Source of the DNA: Bacteroidota bacterium
GTDB taxonomy: Bacteria; Bacteroidota; Bacteroidia; Bacteroidales; FEN-979
Assembly (NCBI GenBank): GCA_026391805.1
Contig: JAPLDJ010000026.1
Span: 1-42,246, forward strand
Length of the DNA: 42,246 bases
Direction of reading: 5' to 3'
The notes below the pieces were generated by a model, which saw only the letters and a program-made list of their open reading frames with translations, did no database searches and was not told the origin of the DNA. A program made the position numbers and the translations under genes. Positions 33,913-42,246 of this stretch are shown one piece after another. Every line of letters starts with the position of its first letter. The stretch's first letter is position 1.

Positions 33913-36036
33913 TTAAAAGAAATTCCTTCTGAAATCCTGGATCTTTGCGGTTTTCTTGAGAACATCATAGATCATGCCTTCGGAACGGTTGACGAAGGTC
34001 GACTCCTGCTGCATCCTTGCACTTGTATAATCCTGGATCTCCGCAGCAGGAACGATGTTGTCGATGATGACGACATACACCCCGTATTTCCCTTTGAGCG
34101 GTCCCTGCAGAACGCCCTGTTTTGCAGTGAACAGGCGACCGATCACTTCAGGATCGCGTCCGATGGCATTGTTGTTATAACCGCCAAAGATCAGGTTCGA
34201 AGTATCCACCTTGGTCCTGAACTGCATGGCAAGCTGGTTGAAATTCTGCAAAGATTCAATGGATTTCTTCAGCTGGTCGCCGAGGATGCTGATCTTTTTC
34301 TCATTGCGCACGGCCTGGGTAAGCCCGTCGTGTACCTTCTCAAGCGTCATATATCCTTTTTCTGCAGTTCCTGTCAGCATGGCAACGACATATTTTCCGG
34401 TCAGGTCGAATACAGGAGAGATATCCCCGATCTTGGTTTTCTCGGAAAACGACCAGCGTACAACCTCACGGGCGGATGAAAGACCGCTGAGGAAATTATC
34501 CATCTCGCGAATGTTTTCGGAAGCTCTTACTGCAAGGCCCTTTTCGGTTGCAGCTTTGGCAAAGGCTTCCTTGGTTCGGGTTGTTCCGGCAAATGCACTG
34601 GCTTTTAAATAGGTATCCTGAAAGGTCTGGTTGCTGGGTTCGATGTTCCGCTGGAGAATGGCCATTTTAGCCTTTTTGATGGGCTTGCTCTTGGTAGTAA
34701 GGCGGAAAATTGCATAGCCGATCCCGGTTTCGACCACTTTCATATCCTTCGGTTTCATGTTAAGCCCTTCATTGAAAAAGAGCGCGAAATTCGGTTGCCC
34801 GTCAATGATCTCTTTCAGTTCTCCGCCGTCATCCTTGGCCGTCGGGAAATCGGAATAATTCACGGCGAATTCCCGGAAGCGTTCCGGCGTTTTCTTCAGG
34901 ATGGTGAACAAACTGTCGGCCCTTGTTTTTGCCTGCTCTTTTGTGCGCTTTACATTTTCGTCCTTGAGTGCACTTCCGGCAAACGTGATCATGATCTGCT
35001 CTCCTTTCATCGTGTCGGGACGTTCCTGGATATCCAGCAATTTGGCCATGTACCAGGCATCGTTAATTTCAAAAGGAGCATAGAATGTACCGGGTTTATC
35101 GGATAAGGCTGTTGAATCAAGGATGCCGGGGAAGTTTCCTTTTTTCTTAAACGTACTATCGTATTTTTTATCGGAATTTGCATTGATGAAATTCGGAAGA
35201 TCATTGCTGGCAATGAATTCTTTATTGAGCGATAGCACATCCGCCATGGTCTTTTTCCGGTCGGCATCGGAAGCCTTTACTTCAAAAAGGAGGTAATTCA
35301 CTGTACGGGTTGGTTCCTCCTGGAGGAAGTTCCATTTGTTCTCATCATAGAACTTCTGGTAGTCAGCATCCGTGACAACGGTGGTGCTGTCGGAAACCAG
35401 GGATAGCGGAGGAGCGAAATACCGGATCTTCAGTGTCTGGGTTTGTTCAGCATAAAGCCTTTTCAAAAATGCCTTCGGAACATAATACCCCTTCTTGATG
35501 AGGTTGTTGTATTTGTTTTCCAGACGGTCATCCTTAATGGCTTTTTCAAAACGCAGCCACTGGTCTTTAGCCTTGGCTTCCATGTTGTCAAGGTTTTTCA
35601 GGTAGTTCCTTACCAGCTGCGGGTCATAGACGTGGGTTTTCGGGTCCTTGAAATACTGGAGGATGAAGCGGTGAGGATTCGGTCCCTGAACCTGGTCAAA
35701 AAGTTCATCGGAGGAGACTGCGATCCCAAGGTTGTCGTATTCTTTCTCCATCAGGATTTCCTTGACAAGGTTGTTCCAGGTGCTCTGACGGATCGAAAAG
35801 GTTTCTTCATCGGTGATCTTGTCGTTACCGCTGTTATCCTTCTGGACCTGGATGTATTCCTCAACTTTATTTGAAAACTCAGTGTAAGGTATGGCTTCTC
35901 CGTTAACATAACCAACCTCGTTTGTCCCTTTCACCCGTTTCTTTCCGAAATCGCCGATGACAAAGGCTGCAATTGCAACTCCGACAATGATAACTGCAAG
36001 TCCTGAATGTTTTCTGATTCTACCAATTATTGCCAT
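33913..36036 (-). CDS. PpiD/SurA-like peptidyl-prolyl isomerase
   Basis: The 707-residue protein is a membrane-anchored periplasmic foldase. An N-terminal anchor (HSGLAVIIVGVAIAAFVIGDF, about residues 10-30) precedes a SurA-type N-terminal chaperone region (about 35-250). A parvulin PPIC domain is inferred at about 345-450 (RFREFAVNYSDFPTAKDDGGEL, then FNEGLNMKPKDMKVVETGIGYAIFRL). A long C-terminal chaperone part follows. It probably assists outer-membrane protein folding, fitting its place next to lptC and a barrel gene. It has its own promoter. Confidence 0.9.
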   Translation of the reverse strand: MAIIGRIRKHSGLAVIIVGVAIAAFVIGDFGKKRVKGTNEVGYVNGEAIPYTEFSNKVEEYIQVQKDNSGNDKITDEETFSIRQSTWNNLVKEILMEKEYDNLGIAVSSDELFDQVQGPNPHRFILQYFKDPKTHVYDPQLVRNYLKNLDNMEAKAKDQWLRFEKAIKDDRLENKYNNLIKKGYYVPKAFLKRLYAEQTQTLKIRYFAPPLSLVSDSTTVVTDADYQKFYDENKWNFLQEEPTRTVNYLLFEVKASDADRKKTMADVLSLNKEFIASNDLPNFINANSDKKYDSTFKKKGNFPGILDSTALSDKPGTFYAPFEINDAWYMAKLLDIQERPDTMKGEQIMITFAGSALKDENVKRTKEQAKTRADSLFTILKKTPERFREFAVNYSDFPTAKDDGGELKEIIDGQPNFALFFNEGLNMKPKDMKVVETGIGYAIFRLTTKSKPIKKAKMAILQRNIEPSNQTFQDTYLKASAFAGTTRTKEAFAKAATEKGLAVRASENIREMDNFLSGLSSAREVVRWSFSEKTKIGDISPVFDLTGKYVVAMLTGTAEKGYMTLEKVHDGLTQAVRNEKKISILGDQLKKSIESLQNFNQLAMQFRTKVDTSNLIFGGYNNNAIGRDPEVIGRLFTAKQGVLQGPLKGKYGVYVVIIDNIVPAAEIQDYTSARMQQESTFVNRSEGMIYDVLKKTAKIQDFRRNFF

Positions 36037-36061
36037 TCTATATGATTTTTTTAAGAGTTTG

Positions 36062-36092
36062 CAAAACTATGGAATTTTCCCGAAAGTACAAA
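36062..36092 (-). promoter_or_regulatory. Promoter of the foldase gene
   Basis: On the minus strand, TTTG (36089-36092), 19 nt, then TAGTTTTG (36062-36069), 25 nt upstream of the ATG. Confidence 0.75.
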
Positions 36093-36106
36093 GGCTTCAC
36101 GCAAAA

Positions 36107-36706
36107 TCAGATGGAATCTTTTTTGACCATCATCTGCCCGTAAACATGCAGGATGGTATAATCAGTAAAAGATTCGTTTGCACGGAGTCCTTTCCCGAAA
36201 ACGACCTTGTTCAGTGTGGTGATCTTCACAGGGGAGGAGGTGTAGATGATCCTTCTGTTCTCATCCCAGAAAAGCTGTTCCGTATTGAGCTGCTGCTGTT
36301 TCACCTCGTTCCGGACGACCACATTCCCCCGTGCTTCCATGAACCGTAGTAACTCTTTCCGTTTCCCGTAATTGGCGGTGATGATGTTTTCGGGATTCAG
36401 CGCCGAATCAAGAATAGTAACCCTGAATCCCCTTGGAAATTCCATGTAGGGGTCATTGCCCGCATAACGGTTCATCAGGACGCTGTAAACTTTTGCCTGG
36501 ACCTTCCCTGAATCGCTGAAAACGACATCAATGTTTTTGGCCGACATGACAGGACCCGTAAACTGATGGGGAATGGCATTGATGGTAAGTTCGTCGTTTC
36601 CGCATCCGGCCATCAGGAAAGGGAAAAGGCAGAGGCAAAGGTGAACGGAAGGAAACCGGGCCCACAAGGGTTTCAAGACTAATAATACTTTCGTTTCACG
36701 AACCAC
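36107..36706 (-). CDS. lptC: LPS export component LptC (lipoprotein form)
   Basis: A 199-residue protein that passes lipopolysaccharide between the LptBFG transporter and LptA. The N-terminal lipobox LMAGC (Cys near residue 35) anchors it as a lipoprotein rather than by a membrane helix, as is usual in Bacteroidota. The beta-jellyroll pattern is visible in DVVFSDSGKVQAKVYS, EARGNVVVRNEVKQQQLNTE and ENRRIIYTSSPVKI. Its start overlaps the preceding barrel gene by 28 nt, so the true start may be downstream, but the lipobox supports a start near here. Downstream comes the foldase gene with its own promoter. Confidence 0.87.
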   Translation of the reverse strand: MVRETKVLLVLKPLWARFPSVHLCLCLFPFLMAGCGNDELTINAIPHQFTGPVMSAKNIDVVFSDSGKVQAKVYSVLMNRYAGNDPYMEFPRGFRVTILDSALNPENIITANYGKRKELLRFMEARGNVVVRNEVKQQQLNTEQLFWDENRRIIYTSSPVKITTLNKVVFGKGLRANESFTDYTILHVYGQMMVKKDSI

Positions 36707-37962
36707 TTTTCATCAATTGAAAATCCGACTACCATATTGATATAGGTCTCCTTGATGAGTCCCGACTGGGTCGTACCACGCGTCCCGAACTCCCCGGATA
36801 AGTTAAGCAAGGATTTTATCCCGCGGAAAGGCAAACCAAATCCAAGGCTGATGGCATATTCATTCAGGTGTTTCCCTCTCAGGTCAAGGTAGGTGCTGTT
36901 GTATTTCAATCCCATCCGGTAGCGGATCCGCTTGAGGTAATTCGTATAATTATTGAGGTCCGGAATGATCTCGAACCCTGCACGGATCTGGAAACTGTTG
37001 ACAAGTGAATCACTTATATCAAAAGCCTTGAAATTCTTCCAGTTCTGCCATTTGAAATCGGCCCCGGCAAGCCATTTGTCGGTCTTGTCAAAACCCACGC
37101 CGAGCCCGAACATCAAGGGTATGGTGATCGTTCCGCTAATGCCGGGCATTGACGCAATGGTATCTTTCGGATACTCTGTACCGTGTGCAGAAAAATAGGT
37201 GGTGGCAAGGTAATCGGTCTTGGCATTTATTTTTGTATTGGCCCCGAAAATAGCACCGGAGGTCATCCGGAGGTCTTTTTTGATTTTGGCGGTGTACTGG
37301 ATTCCGTAATCAAAATAAAAGTCGCTGATCGAAACGTCGTTCGACTCCCTGAAATTTATATAATACGCAGAATCGGGAAACGTAGAGGAGGCTTCGCGGA
37401 TCATCGATCCGAAGAGGTAAGAGGCATTGATGCCGATCGAAAGATTTTTGGTCAGCTTAAATCCGTTTCCCCAGAAAAACCGGTTGATCCCTCCCGAGCC
37501 CGCATAGATCCTTCTGACAAATCCGGCACCGGCCACCACCTGGTCGAAAGAAATGTTGTACCCGACATTGCTGTAGGGCAGAAGACCGAGCGTGGTTCTC
37601 CACCATTTCGTCACCGGGAAACCAAAGGTCAGGTAAGCCACTGATCCGAAAGTACGGCTGGCAGTCTGAAGGTCTGTTTTCAGGGTGACATAATTCATGA
37701 TCAACCCTCCTTCAAAGAGAAATGAAGTGGAATCGAAAGCGGTGTAGGATGCCGGGTTGGCGTAGTTGATGTGGGTGGGGTTGCGCAGGCCGATGCTGGT
37801 TCCGCCCATGGCAAAGTTCCATGCATTCGTATTGTTGGTCAGATCCCCGATGCCAAACCTTGAATAGGGCGAGGTAATTCTTGTCTGTGCAAAAACGTTA
37901 CCGGAGAAAAACAGGAGCAGGAAAAGCAGAAGGGAAAGAAAATTACAACGTTTTGGTATCAT
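36679..37962 (-). CDS. Outer-membrane beta-barrel protein (FadL-like)
   Basis: The 427-residue protein (from ATG 37962) has a signal peptide ending NVFAQ and opens with ITSPYSRFGIGDL, AMGGTSIGLRNPTHINYANPASYTAFDS. This start pattern resembles Bacteroidota porins related to FadL-type transporters. About 14 amphipathic strands can be picked out, and it ends KWFVKRKYY. Its place between coaX and lptC is conserved in the phylum. Function is unknown. The start is chosen after 26 upstream codons that overlap coaX; this leaves a 20-nt overlap with coaX and keeps the signal peptide intact. Confidence 0.8.
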   Translation of the reverse strand: MIPKRCNFLSLLLFLLLFFSGNVFAQTRITSPYSRFGIGDLTNNTNAWNFAMGGTSIGLRNPTHINYANPASYTAFDSTSFLFEGGLIMNYVTLKTDLQTASRTFGSVAYLTFGFPVTKWWRTTLGLLPYSNVGYNISFDQVVAGAGFVRRIYAGSGGINRFFWGNGFKLTKNLSIGINASYLFGSMIREASSTFPDSAYYINFRESNDVSISDFYFDYGIQYTAKIKKDLRMTSGAIFGANTKINAKTDYLATTYFSAHGTEYPKDTIASMPGISGTITIPLMFGLGVGFDKTDKWLAGADFKWQNWKNFKAFDISDSLVNSFQIRAGFEIIPDLNNYTNYLKRIRYRMGLKYNSTYLDLRGKHLNEYAISLGFGLPFRGIKSLLNLSGEFGTRGTTQSGLIKETYINMVVGFSIDEKWFVKRKYY

Positions 37963-38704
37963 TAAAGACAAGAATTTGTTGGAGACCGTGGATGACGATA
38001 TTTGGAACTGCAAAGATGCTAATTTTAAGCCGTTTGACAAAATAATTCATATCACCGCCGCTGACAATGATCCGGATTTCCGGATGTTCTTCCCGGTATG
38101 CGGCAGCAATACCTTCCATTTCGGCGGTCATTCCGTTGATAACCCCTGAAAGAATTGATTTTTCCGTATCCGTTCCCGCAAGGAAATTAATCTCCCGCCA
38201 GGATAATAACGGAAGCTGTTTCGTAAAAGTATGCAGGGCACGGAAACGCATTTCCAGCCCGGGGGAAATGGATCCCCCGAGGTATTCACGTTTCGCATTG
38301 ACAAAATCGCAGGTGATGCAGGTCCCGGCATTGATGACCAGCACGTTCATGTGCGGAAAGAGCCGGCAGCCTGCCACCGCGGCAGCAATCCGGTCTTTTC
38401 CCAGTGTATCGGGACTCTTGTATTTGTTTACGACCGGAAGCGGCGTATGCTCATCCAGCTCAATAATATTAAACCGGTTGCGCAGGAATTCCCTGATGCT
38501 TTCAGGATAGGGGACAACGGATGACAGGATGCAGGAACGGATACCCGGGTGACGATCAACATACTTTTTAACGGTACTGAGTGAGATCAGCCGGTGCACC
38601 TCAACATCGATATCCCGCGACGGGTAAAGCTGGTCGAGGGATTCCTTCGGATCCATCACGGCCAGTTTCTTGTTCGTATTCCCGAAATCGAGGATAAGGT
38701 TCAT
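37943..38704 (-). CDS. coaX: Type III pantothenate kinase
   Basis: Phosphorylates pantothenate, the first step of coenzyme A synthesis. The 253-residue protein shows MNLILDFGNTNKKLAV (nucleotide-binding loop), LGKDRIAAAVAG, VINAGTCITCDFV and GGSISPGLEMRFRALHTFT, in order, matching type III enzymes (CoaX), which need a monovalent cation and resist feedback by CoA. It is the first gene of the minus-strand set coaX, barrel, lptC, with 20-28 nt overlaps between genes. Confidence 0.95.
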   Translation of the reverse strand: MNLILDFGNTNKKLAVMDPKESLDQLYPSRDIDVEVHRLISLSTVKKYVDRHPGIRSCILSSVVPYPESIREFLRNRFNIIELDEHTPLPVVNKYKSPDTLGKDRIAAAVAGCRLFPHMNVLVINAGTCITCDFVNAKREYLGGSISPGLEMRFRALHTFTKQLPLLSWREINFLAGTDTEKSILSGVINGMTAEMEGIAAAYREEHPEIRIIVSGGDMNYFVKRLKISIFAVPNIVIHGLQQILVFNDTKTL

Positions 38705-38784
38705 CAGCAGTGGAAAAATGAATGCACGAAGGTACGGAAAATACCGGCCGGCCTTGCAGTCTGAAGGTATTTTCTCCTTGCCTC

Positions 38785-38814
38785 TTGCAATTTGAAAAAT
38801 TCTTTCTAATTTTG
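38785..38814 (+). promoter_or_regulatory. tRNA-Phe promoter
   Basis: TTG (38785-38787), 19 nt, then TAATTTTG (38807-38814), 20 nt before tRNA-Phe. Confidence 0.75.
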
Positions 38815-38834
38815 CCGTCCCGATTCAAAAATCC

Positions 38835-38958
<124 letters not shown>

Positions 38959-39045
38959 TTTTTGCATTCTGCCATCTAAGTTTAAGTTCCTCTGGATCAT
39001 CTGAAAAGTTCTTCATTTATATAACAAATTGCGAATACTGGTTTT

Positions 39046-40584
39046 TCACATCAATAAAATGAATTGATATTGATTCTCAATATCAGTGACTTCGTCCTCG
39101 CTAAGTTCAGAAAATTCTTTGCCTAAAGCCCGCCTTGAAAGCTTGCCATTATTTTGCGATAAAAAACGTATTAATAATGCGACCATCTTATCGGACATCT
39201 GAAACCGGTCGTCGAGCCATTCCTTCATTGCATCATAATGTTGCAAATAAGCCACCTCTTCAGGTATTATCTTGTTTATGGTGTCATCGACACAATCAAA
39301 GAGAAATTCAGCTTGCAGGGTCGCATCAAAGTACCTGTAATAATCCATTGTTTCATTCAGTACCTCAACATTGTTATCCGGGGTCTTTTTCCATTGAATA
39401 AATTCCAATAGAGGATGCGAATGTGTTTCCAGTACTTTGCGGTAATCTTCAATACGCGCCAGAATAGCTGCCGAAACCGGGAATATTATTCCCTGGGGAG
39501 TAAACTTCATTCTTGTTAAAATATGATGTATCAGGTACCGATGCAGCCTGCCATTGCCGTCTTCAAAAGGATGTATATAGACAAAACCAAAAGCAATTTC
39601 AGCTGCCGTCAGTACCGGATGAAATAATGCATCCTGCATCTGCCTTTTCGCAGCTATCATTCCATTAATAAGAAGATCTATATCCTGCCACCTTGCCGAT
39701 ATATGATCGGGAATAGGTTCGCCAGTAGTACGGTCGTGTTCTCCGATAAAGCCGCCAGCAGTGCGATATCCCATTTTTATGAATCGGCTTTTTTCAATGA
39801 CAATTTGTTGCAATCGGAGCAATTCTTCCTTACTTAACGCTTTATTTCCTGCCTGCCCAATTGCTTGTCCCCACCTTAAAGCCCTCGTTTGTGTCGGATG
39901 TTCCCCTTCAATATTGAAAGAAGCTTTGGAGTCTTTTTGTAAAAGAAATGCGGAAGTGCGCCTCAGCACATCTCTGTGAACCTCTTTAATGACCTTGCTT
40001 GTCTTTTCGGACAGGTTACCGGCAATAAAGCGTTCAATTTTATCAGTCTTGTTGATCAGTGGACAGAAGTTTATATTACCTGTAAGGTTGTTTTTTATTC
40101 TATGACGGGGTGAGTTGATACTATGCTGACTGGCATATTGTAAATTATCATTTAACAAGAACACATAATTTCCCGATTCTAAATCTGAAACCTTTAATTC
40201 CTTTTGCATAAGCCACTCATAGAGAAACCAGATCTTCCTGCTATACTGACTTTGCGGCTCTTTACGAATCCATTCTTCAATGATACCGGGCTGTACCTTT
40301 TCAAATAGTTTCTTAAATGCTAATACGTTAACCCCTTCATATTTTAAAGCAAAAACAAGGTGGGAGTACAAGGTTTCTTCAGGCTTGTGCCTTGGTGTAA
40401 ACACCAGCCATCCATCTGTTCTGTATTGTCTGTGCTTTCTGCTGATTAATGCAAGTTGTATCGGGGCAGGAACAGGAAGTTTATATGCAGTAATTATTGC
40501 TCCATATCCTACCAATGTGCCTTCCTCGGGAACGGTTCTTCCCTGAAAAACACTTATCTCTTGTGAAATGTTATTGTTTTTCAT
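39046..40584 (-). CDS. Fic family protein, class II (N-terminal inhibitory motif)
   Basis: The 512-residue protein transfers AMP (or a related group) to target hydroxyls. The catalytic motif HPFEDGNGRLHR starts at His338 and is complete. Upstream, SFNIEGE (Ser222, Glu226, Gly227) fits the (S/T)xxxE(G/N) inhibitory helix, so this is an autoinhibited class II Fic rather than one paired with an antitoxin gene. The C-terminal about 45 residues (KMVALLIRFLSQNNGKLSRR onward) look like a winged helix that could bind DNA. The N-terminus is unassigned. It is the only gene between the tRNA-Phe direct repeats. A class II Fic with an operator-rich promoter suggests autoregulation; target and role (defence, toxin or regulator) are unknown. 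Confidence 0.92.
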   Translation of the reverse strand: MKNNNISQEISVFQGRTVPEEGTLVGYGAIITAYKLPVPAPIQLALISRKHRQYRTDGWLVFTPRHKPEETLYSHLVFALKYEGVNVLAFKKLFEKVQPGIIEEWIRKEPQSQYSRKIWFLYEWLMQKELKVSDLESGNYVFLLNDNLQYASQHSINSPRHRIKNNLTGNINFCPLINKTDKIERFIAGNLSEKTSKVIKEVHRDVLRRTSAFLLQKDSKASFNIEGEHPTQTRALRWGQAIGQAGNKALSKEELLRLQQIVIEKSRFIKMGYRTAGGFIGEHDRTTGEPIPDHISARWQDIDLLINGMIAAKRQMQDALFHPVLTAAEIAFGFVYIHPFEDGNGRLHRYLIHHILTRMKFTPQGIIFPVSAAILARIEDYRKVLETHSHPLLEFIQWKKTPDNNVEVLNETMDYYRYFDATLQAEFLFDCVDDTINKIIPEEVAYLQHYDAMKEWLDDRFQMSDKMVALLIRFLSQNNGKLSRRALGKEFSELSEDEVTDIENQYQFILLM

Positions 40585-40599
40585 AACACTTTATGAAAA
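40578..40599. promoter_or_regulatory. Inverted repeat over the fic start codon
   Basis: TTTTCATAA (40578-40586) and TTATGAAAA (40591-40599) are perfect 9-bp inverses 4 bp apart. The left arm contains the fic start codon (40582-40584, minus strand), so it may act as an operator or as an mRNA hairpin that hides the start. Confidence 0.6.
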
Positions 40600-40681
40600 T
40601 TGCTTATCACAAAAGTATGAAAAATTCTTATTCTTTATGAAATATTATTATATTAAGCCAATAATTATGAAAAATGCTTAA
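40592..40681. promoter_or_regulatory. Four-copy operator-like array upstream of fic
   Basis: A 16-bp word close to TATGAAAAATTCTTAT starts at 40592, 40616, 40636 and 40666, spaced 24, 20 and 30 bp. The last three copies lie on one helical face. The copies flank the -7 box at 40610-40617 and end 4 bp before the right direct repeat, so the array belongs to the island. Confidence 0.65.
40610..40617 (-). promoter_or_regulatory. -7 box of the fic promoter
   Basis: CAAAAGTA on the plus strand reads TACTTTTG on the minus strand, 26 nt before the ATG. No -33 TTG is seen; operator-like copies 2 and 3 lie there instead. Confidence 0.5.
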
Positions 40682-40684
40682 TCA

Positions 40685-40780
40685 GACTAAAAATCCTTGT
40701 GTCACTGGTTCGATTCCAGTCGATGCCACCAGGACAAATAGCGAAAAGCGAAATGGCGAAATAGTGAAAACTGTTTCGCC
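40685..40780 (+). repeat. Right direct repeat (displaced tRNA-Phe 3' half)
   Basis: Second copy of 38864-38958. The first anticodon base differs (G changed to A) and the 5' half of the tRNA is missing, so it is not a tRNA gene. The rest of 40781-40875 shows no gene. Confidence 0.93.
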
Positions 40781-40875
40781 ATTTCGCCATTTAAGGGATC
40801 AGGATTACCCGGAACCCCAAATCAAAACATGCATGTGTGGAACGTGAAAGGGTTGTTCTGTCAGACGTTATACTG

Positions 40876-42246
40876 TCAATCTATTTTTATGAAGTTTTTC
40901 CTGAGGGCAAACCTGTCTGTGGTTAAAACGACGATGTACAGCCCCACCGGAAATGAGGAAACATTCAGTTTCTTATCGTGGGCTCCTGCGAACTGATCAT
41001 TCAGTTGTTCACTGTATAATTTCGTCCCGTTGAGATTGTACACGTATAAGGTGACATTCGAATCTTCAGAAAAGGAATACTCAAGAGTCAGTGTGCTGAC
41101 AACAGGATTTGGATACAATTTAAGCGTATTCGGTTCAACATCTGAAATCATGGTAGAATCGCCCGGATCATCATTCATAGAATTTGATCTTGTAGTTGTA
41201 AAACTTTGAAGATTTCCGTATGAAGTCCCGTTTATATTCGTAGCATAAGCCCTTACATAATATTTGGTACGGCTTTTCAGACCGGTCATGTAGCTTGTAA
41301 AGGCACCGGTTCCGGTGCCATCCTGGGTATATGAATCACTTGTTGTCGGATTTCCCGTTGTATTCCAGCATACACCTCTTCTCTTTACTGCAGCACCTCC
41401 GTCTGAAATAACATTACCGCCACAGGTAGCCGTGGTGCCTTTAATATTTGTTACCGGATTTGTTGTCACTTTTGCCAAGGTGGAAGTTGATTTCAGGGTG
41501 TAGAAAACCTGCTGGGCTCCGTAAGAGGTTCCTTCACAATTCGTGGCATAGGCCCTCACGTAATAAGTAGAACCGGCTGTTAATCCGGTGATGCTGCTTA
41601 CAAAGGTCCCGCATCCGGTCCCGTCGCTTGTATGATTACCCGTAATGGTTGGTGATGGGGCCGTACTCCAGCAAACACCTCTTGCGGTCACTGTTGCTCC
41701 TCCTCCTGATAGTACGTTGCCTCCGCTGGTTGCGGTAGTCTGGGTTACAGCCGTGACAGCGTCCGTAGTCACAATCGGCAGGGTTAAAGTGGTAAATGAG
41801 AATTCGTTTCCATATGATGTTCCGGCACTGTTGGTAGCATACGCTCTTACGTAATAGGTAGTGCCCGTTGTCAATCCTGTGATACTGCTTACAAACGATC
41901 CGGATCCGGTTCCGTCGCTCGTATGATTGCCGGTAATTACAGGGGCGCATACAGTACCCCAGCAGACACCTCTTGCTGTCACTGTTGCTCCTCCGTCGGA
42001 TGTCACATTCCCTCCACTGGCTGCAGCGGTTTGAGTAATGCTTGAAACAGCAGTTGTGGTCACAGTTGGCGGAGTTATAATCGGTAACGTCGTAAATGAG
42101 AATTCGTTTCCGTATGAAGTTCCGGCACTATTGGTGGCGTATGCTCTCACATAATAAAGTGTACCAGCCGTTAATCCGGTGATGCTGCTTACAAACGATC
42201 CAATGCCGGTGCCATCACTTGTATGATTACCGGTAATTAGCGGGCA
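40876..42246 (-). CDS. T9SS surface protein with fibronectin-III-like repeats (5' part beyond window)
   Basis: The open frame runs off the right edge, so only the C-terminal 456 residues are visible. Three full and one partial copy of a roughly 95-residue fibronectin-III-like repeat appear, each with SGGNV, a GGATVTARGVCW-type core, a DGTGxGxF turn, SSITGL and YYVRAYATN-x-x-GTSYG. The repeats are very alike even in DNA, suggesting recent duplication. The last about 85 residues (LKLYPNPVVSTLTLEY to VVLTTDRFALRKNFIKID) are a type A T9SS sorting domain. It is expected to be exported to the cell surface as an adhesin. It lies outside the Fic island. Confidence 0.85.
   Translation of the reverse strand, partial: CPLITGNHTSDGTGIGSFVSSITGLTAGTLYYVRAYATNSAGTSYGNEFSFTTLPIITPPTVTTTAVSSITQTAAASGGNVTSDGGATVTARGVCWGTVCAPVITGNHTSDGTGSGSFVSSITGLTTGTTYYVRAYATNSAGTSYGNEFSFTTLTLPIVTTDAVTAVTQTTATSGGNVLSGGGATVTARGVCWSTAPSPTITGNHTSDGTGCGTFVSSITGLTAGSTYYVRAYATNCEGTSYGAQQVFYTLKSTSTLAKVTTNPVTNIKGTTATCGGNVISDGGAAVKRRGVCWNTTGNPTTSDSYTQDGTGTGAFTSYMTGLKSRTKYYVRAYATNINGTSYGNLQSFTTTRSNSMNDDPGDSTMISDVEPNTLKLYPNPVVSTLTLEYSFSEDSNVTLYVYNLNGTKLYSEQLNDQFAGAHDKKLNVSSFPVGLYIVVLTTDRFALRKNFIKID

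Noticed and set aside
40685-40757. Second tRNA-Phe gene
   Set aside because: The 5' half is missing and the first anticodon base is changed; it is only the displaced 3' end.

Overview
The window looks like chromosomal DNA of an environmental Bacteroidota, probably class Bacteroidia. Three things point there. Gene sets and orders typical of the phylum are present: prs-rplY-pth; glmS with a DUF4270 lipoprotein and a short glycogen-synthase-like gene; DUF177-rpmF-plsX-fabH; ileS-dksA-like-lspA; and coaX, an outer-membrane barrel, lptC, then a PpiD-like foldase. Many genes are preceded by the phylum-specific promoter, a TAnnTTTG -7 box with TTG or TTTG about 19 nt upstream. Two secreted proteins end in type IX secretion (T9SS) sorting domains. 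No taxonomic marker was compared, so rank below phylum is a guess.

Layout. 1-530 is the end of a mobile region: repeated IS21-like end sequences and the C-terminal remnant of a large serine recombinase, running convergently into tRNA-Leu (573-656, minus strand). 968-3717 holds prs, rplY and pth. 3844-8813 (minus) holds a YdcF/DUF218 protein, glmS, the DUF4270 lipoprotein and the glycogen-synthase-like gene. 8814-11791 is an accessory stretch of small secreted proteins, interrupted by a compact GxxExxY cassette bounded by 35-bp inverted repeats. 12039-19163 (minus) holds proline dehydrogenase and a 1976-residue DUF11/Kelch/PKD surface protein. 19606-22478 is the DUF177-rpmF-plsX-fabH fatty-acid and ribosomal operon. 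22479-25465 (minus) holds a T9SS-exported endonuclease I, a DUF6873-like protein and an Elp3-like radical SAM protein. 25995-30575 holds ileS, a DksA-like gene and lspA. 30568-31437 (minus) is an M23/LysM peptidase. 31739-33857 holds atpD, atpC and a PKD lipoprotein. 33913-38704 (minus) holds the PpiD-like foldase, lptC, an outer-membrane barrel and coaX. tRNA-Phe follows at 38835, then a Fic-only island bounded by a duplicated tRNA-Phe 3' half, and last a T9SS surface protein with fibronectin-III-like repeats that is cut by the right edge.

The genes are mostly housekeeping: PRPP, amino-sugar, lipid and CoA synthesis, translation, ATP synthesis and envelope assembly. The unusual content lies between them. 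Intergenic DNA is full of short-word arrays: 7- or 8-bp tandem words, and 6- to 7-bp words repeated every 10-11 bp. Several families are arranged as inverted repeats, and some have entered reading frames. The two best candidates for an undescribed system are the 462-bp GxxExxY nuclease-like cassette, whose inverted ends are made of the same CACGAA words found alone elsewhere, and the integrase-less Fic island in tRNA-Phe, whose promoter carries four copies of a 16-bp operator-like motif spaced 24, 20 and 30 bp apart.
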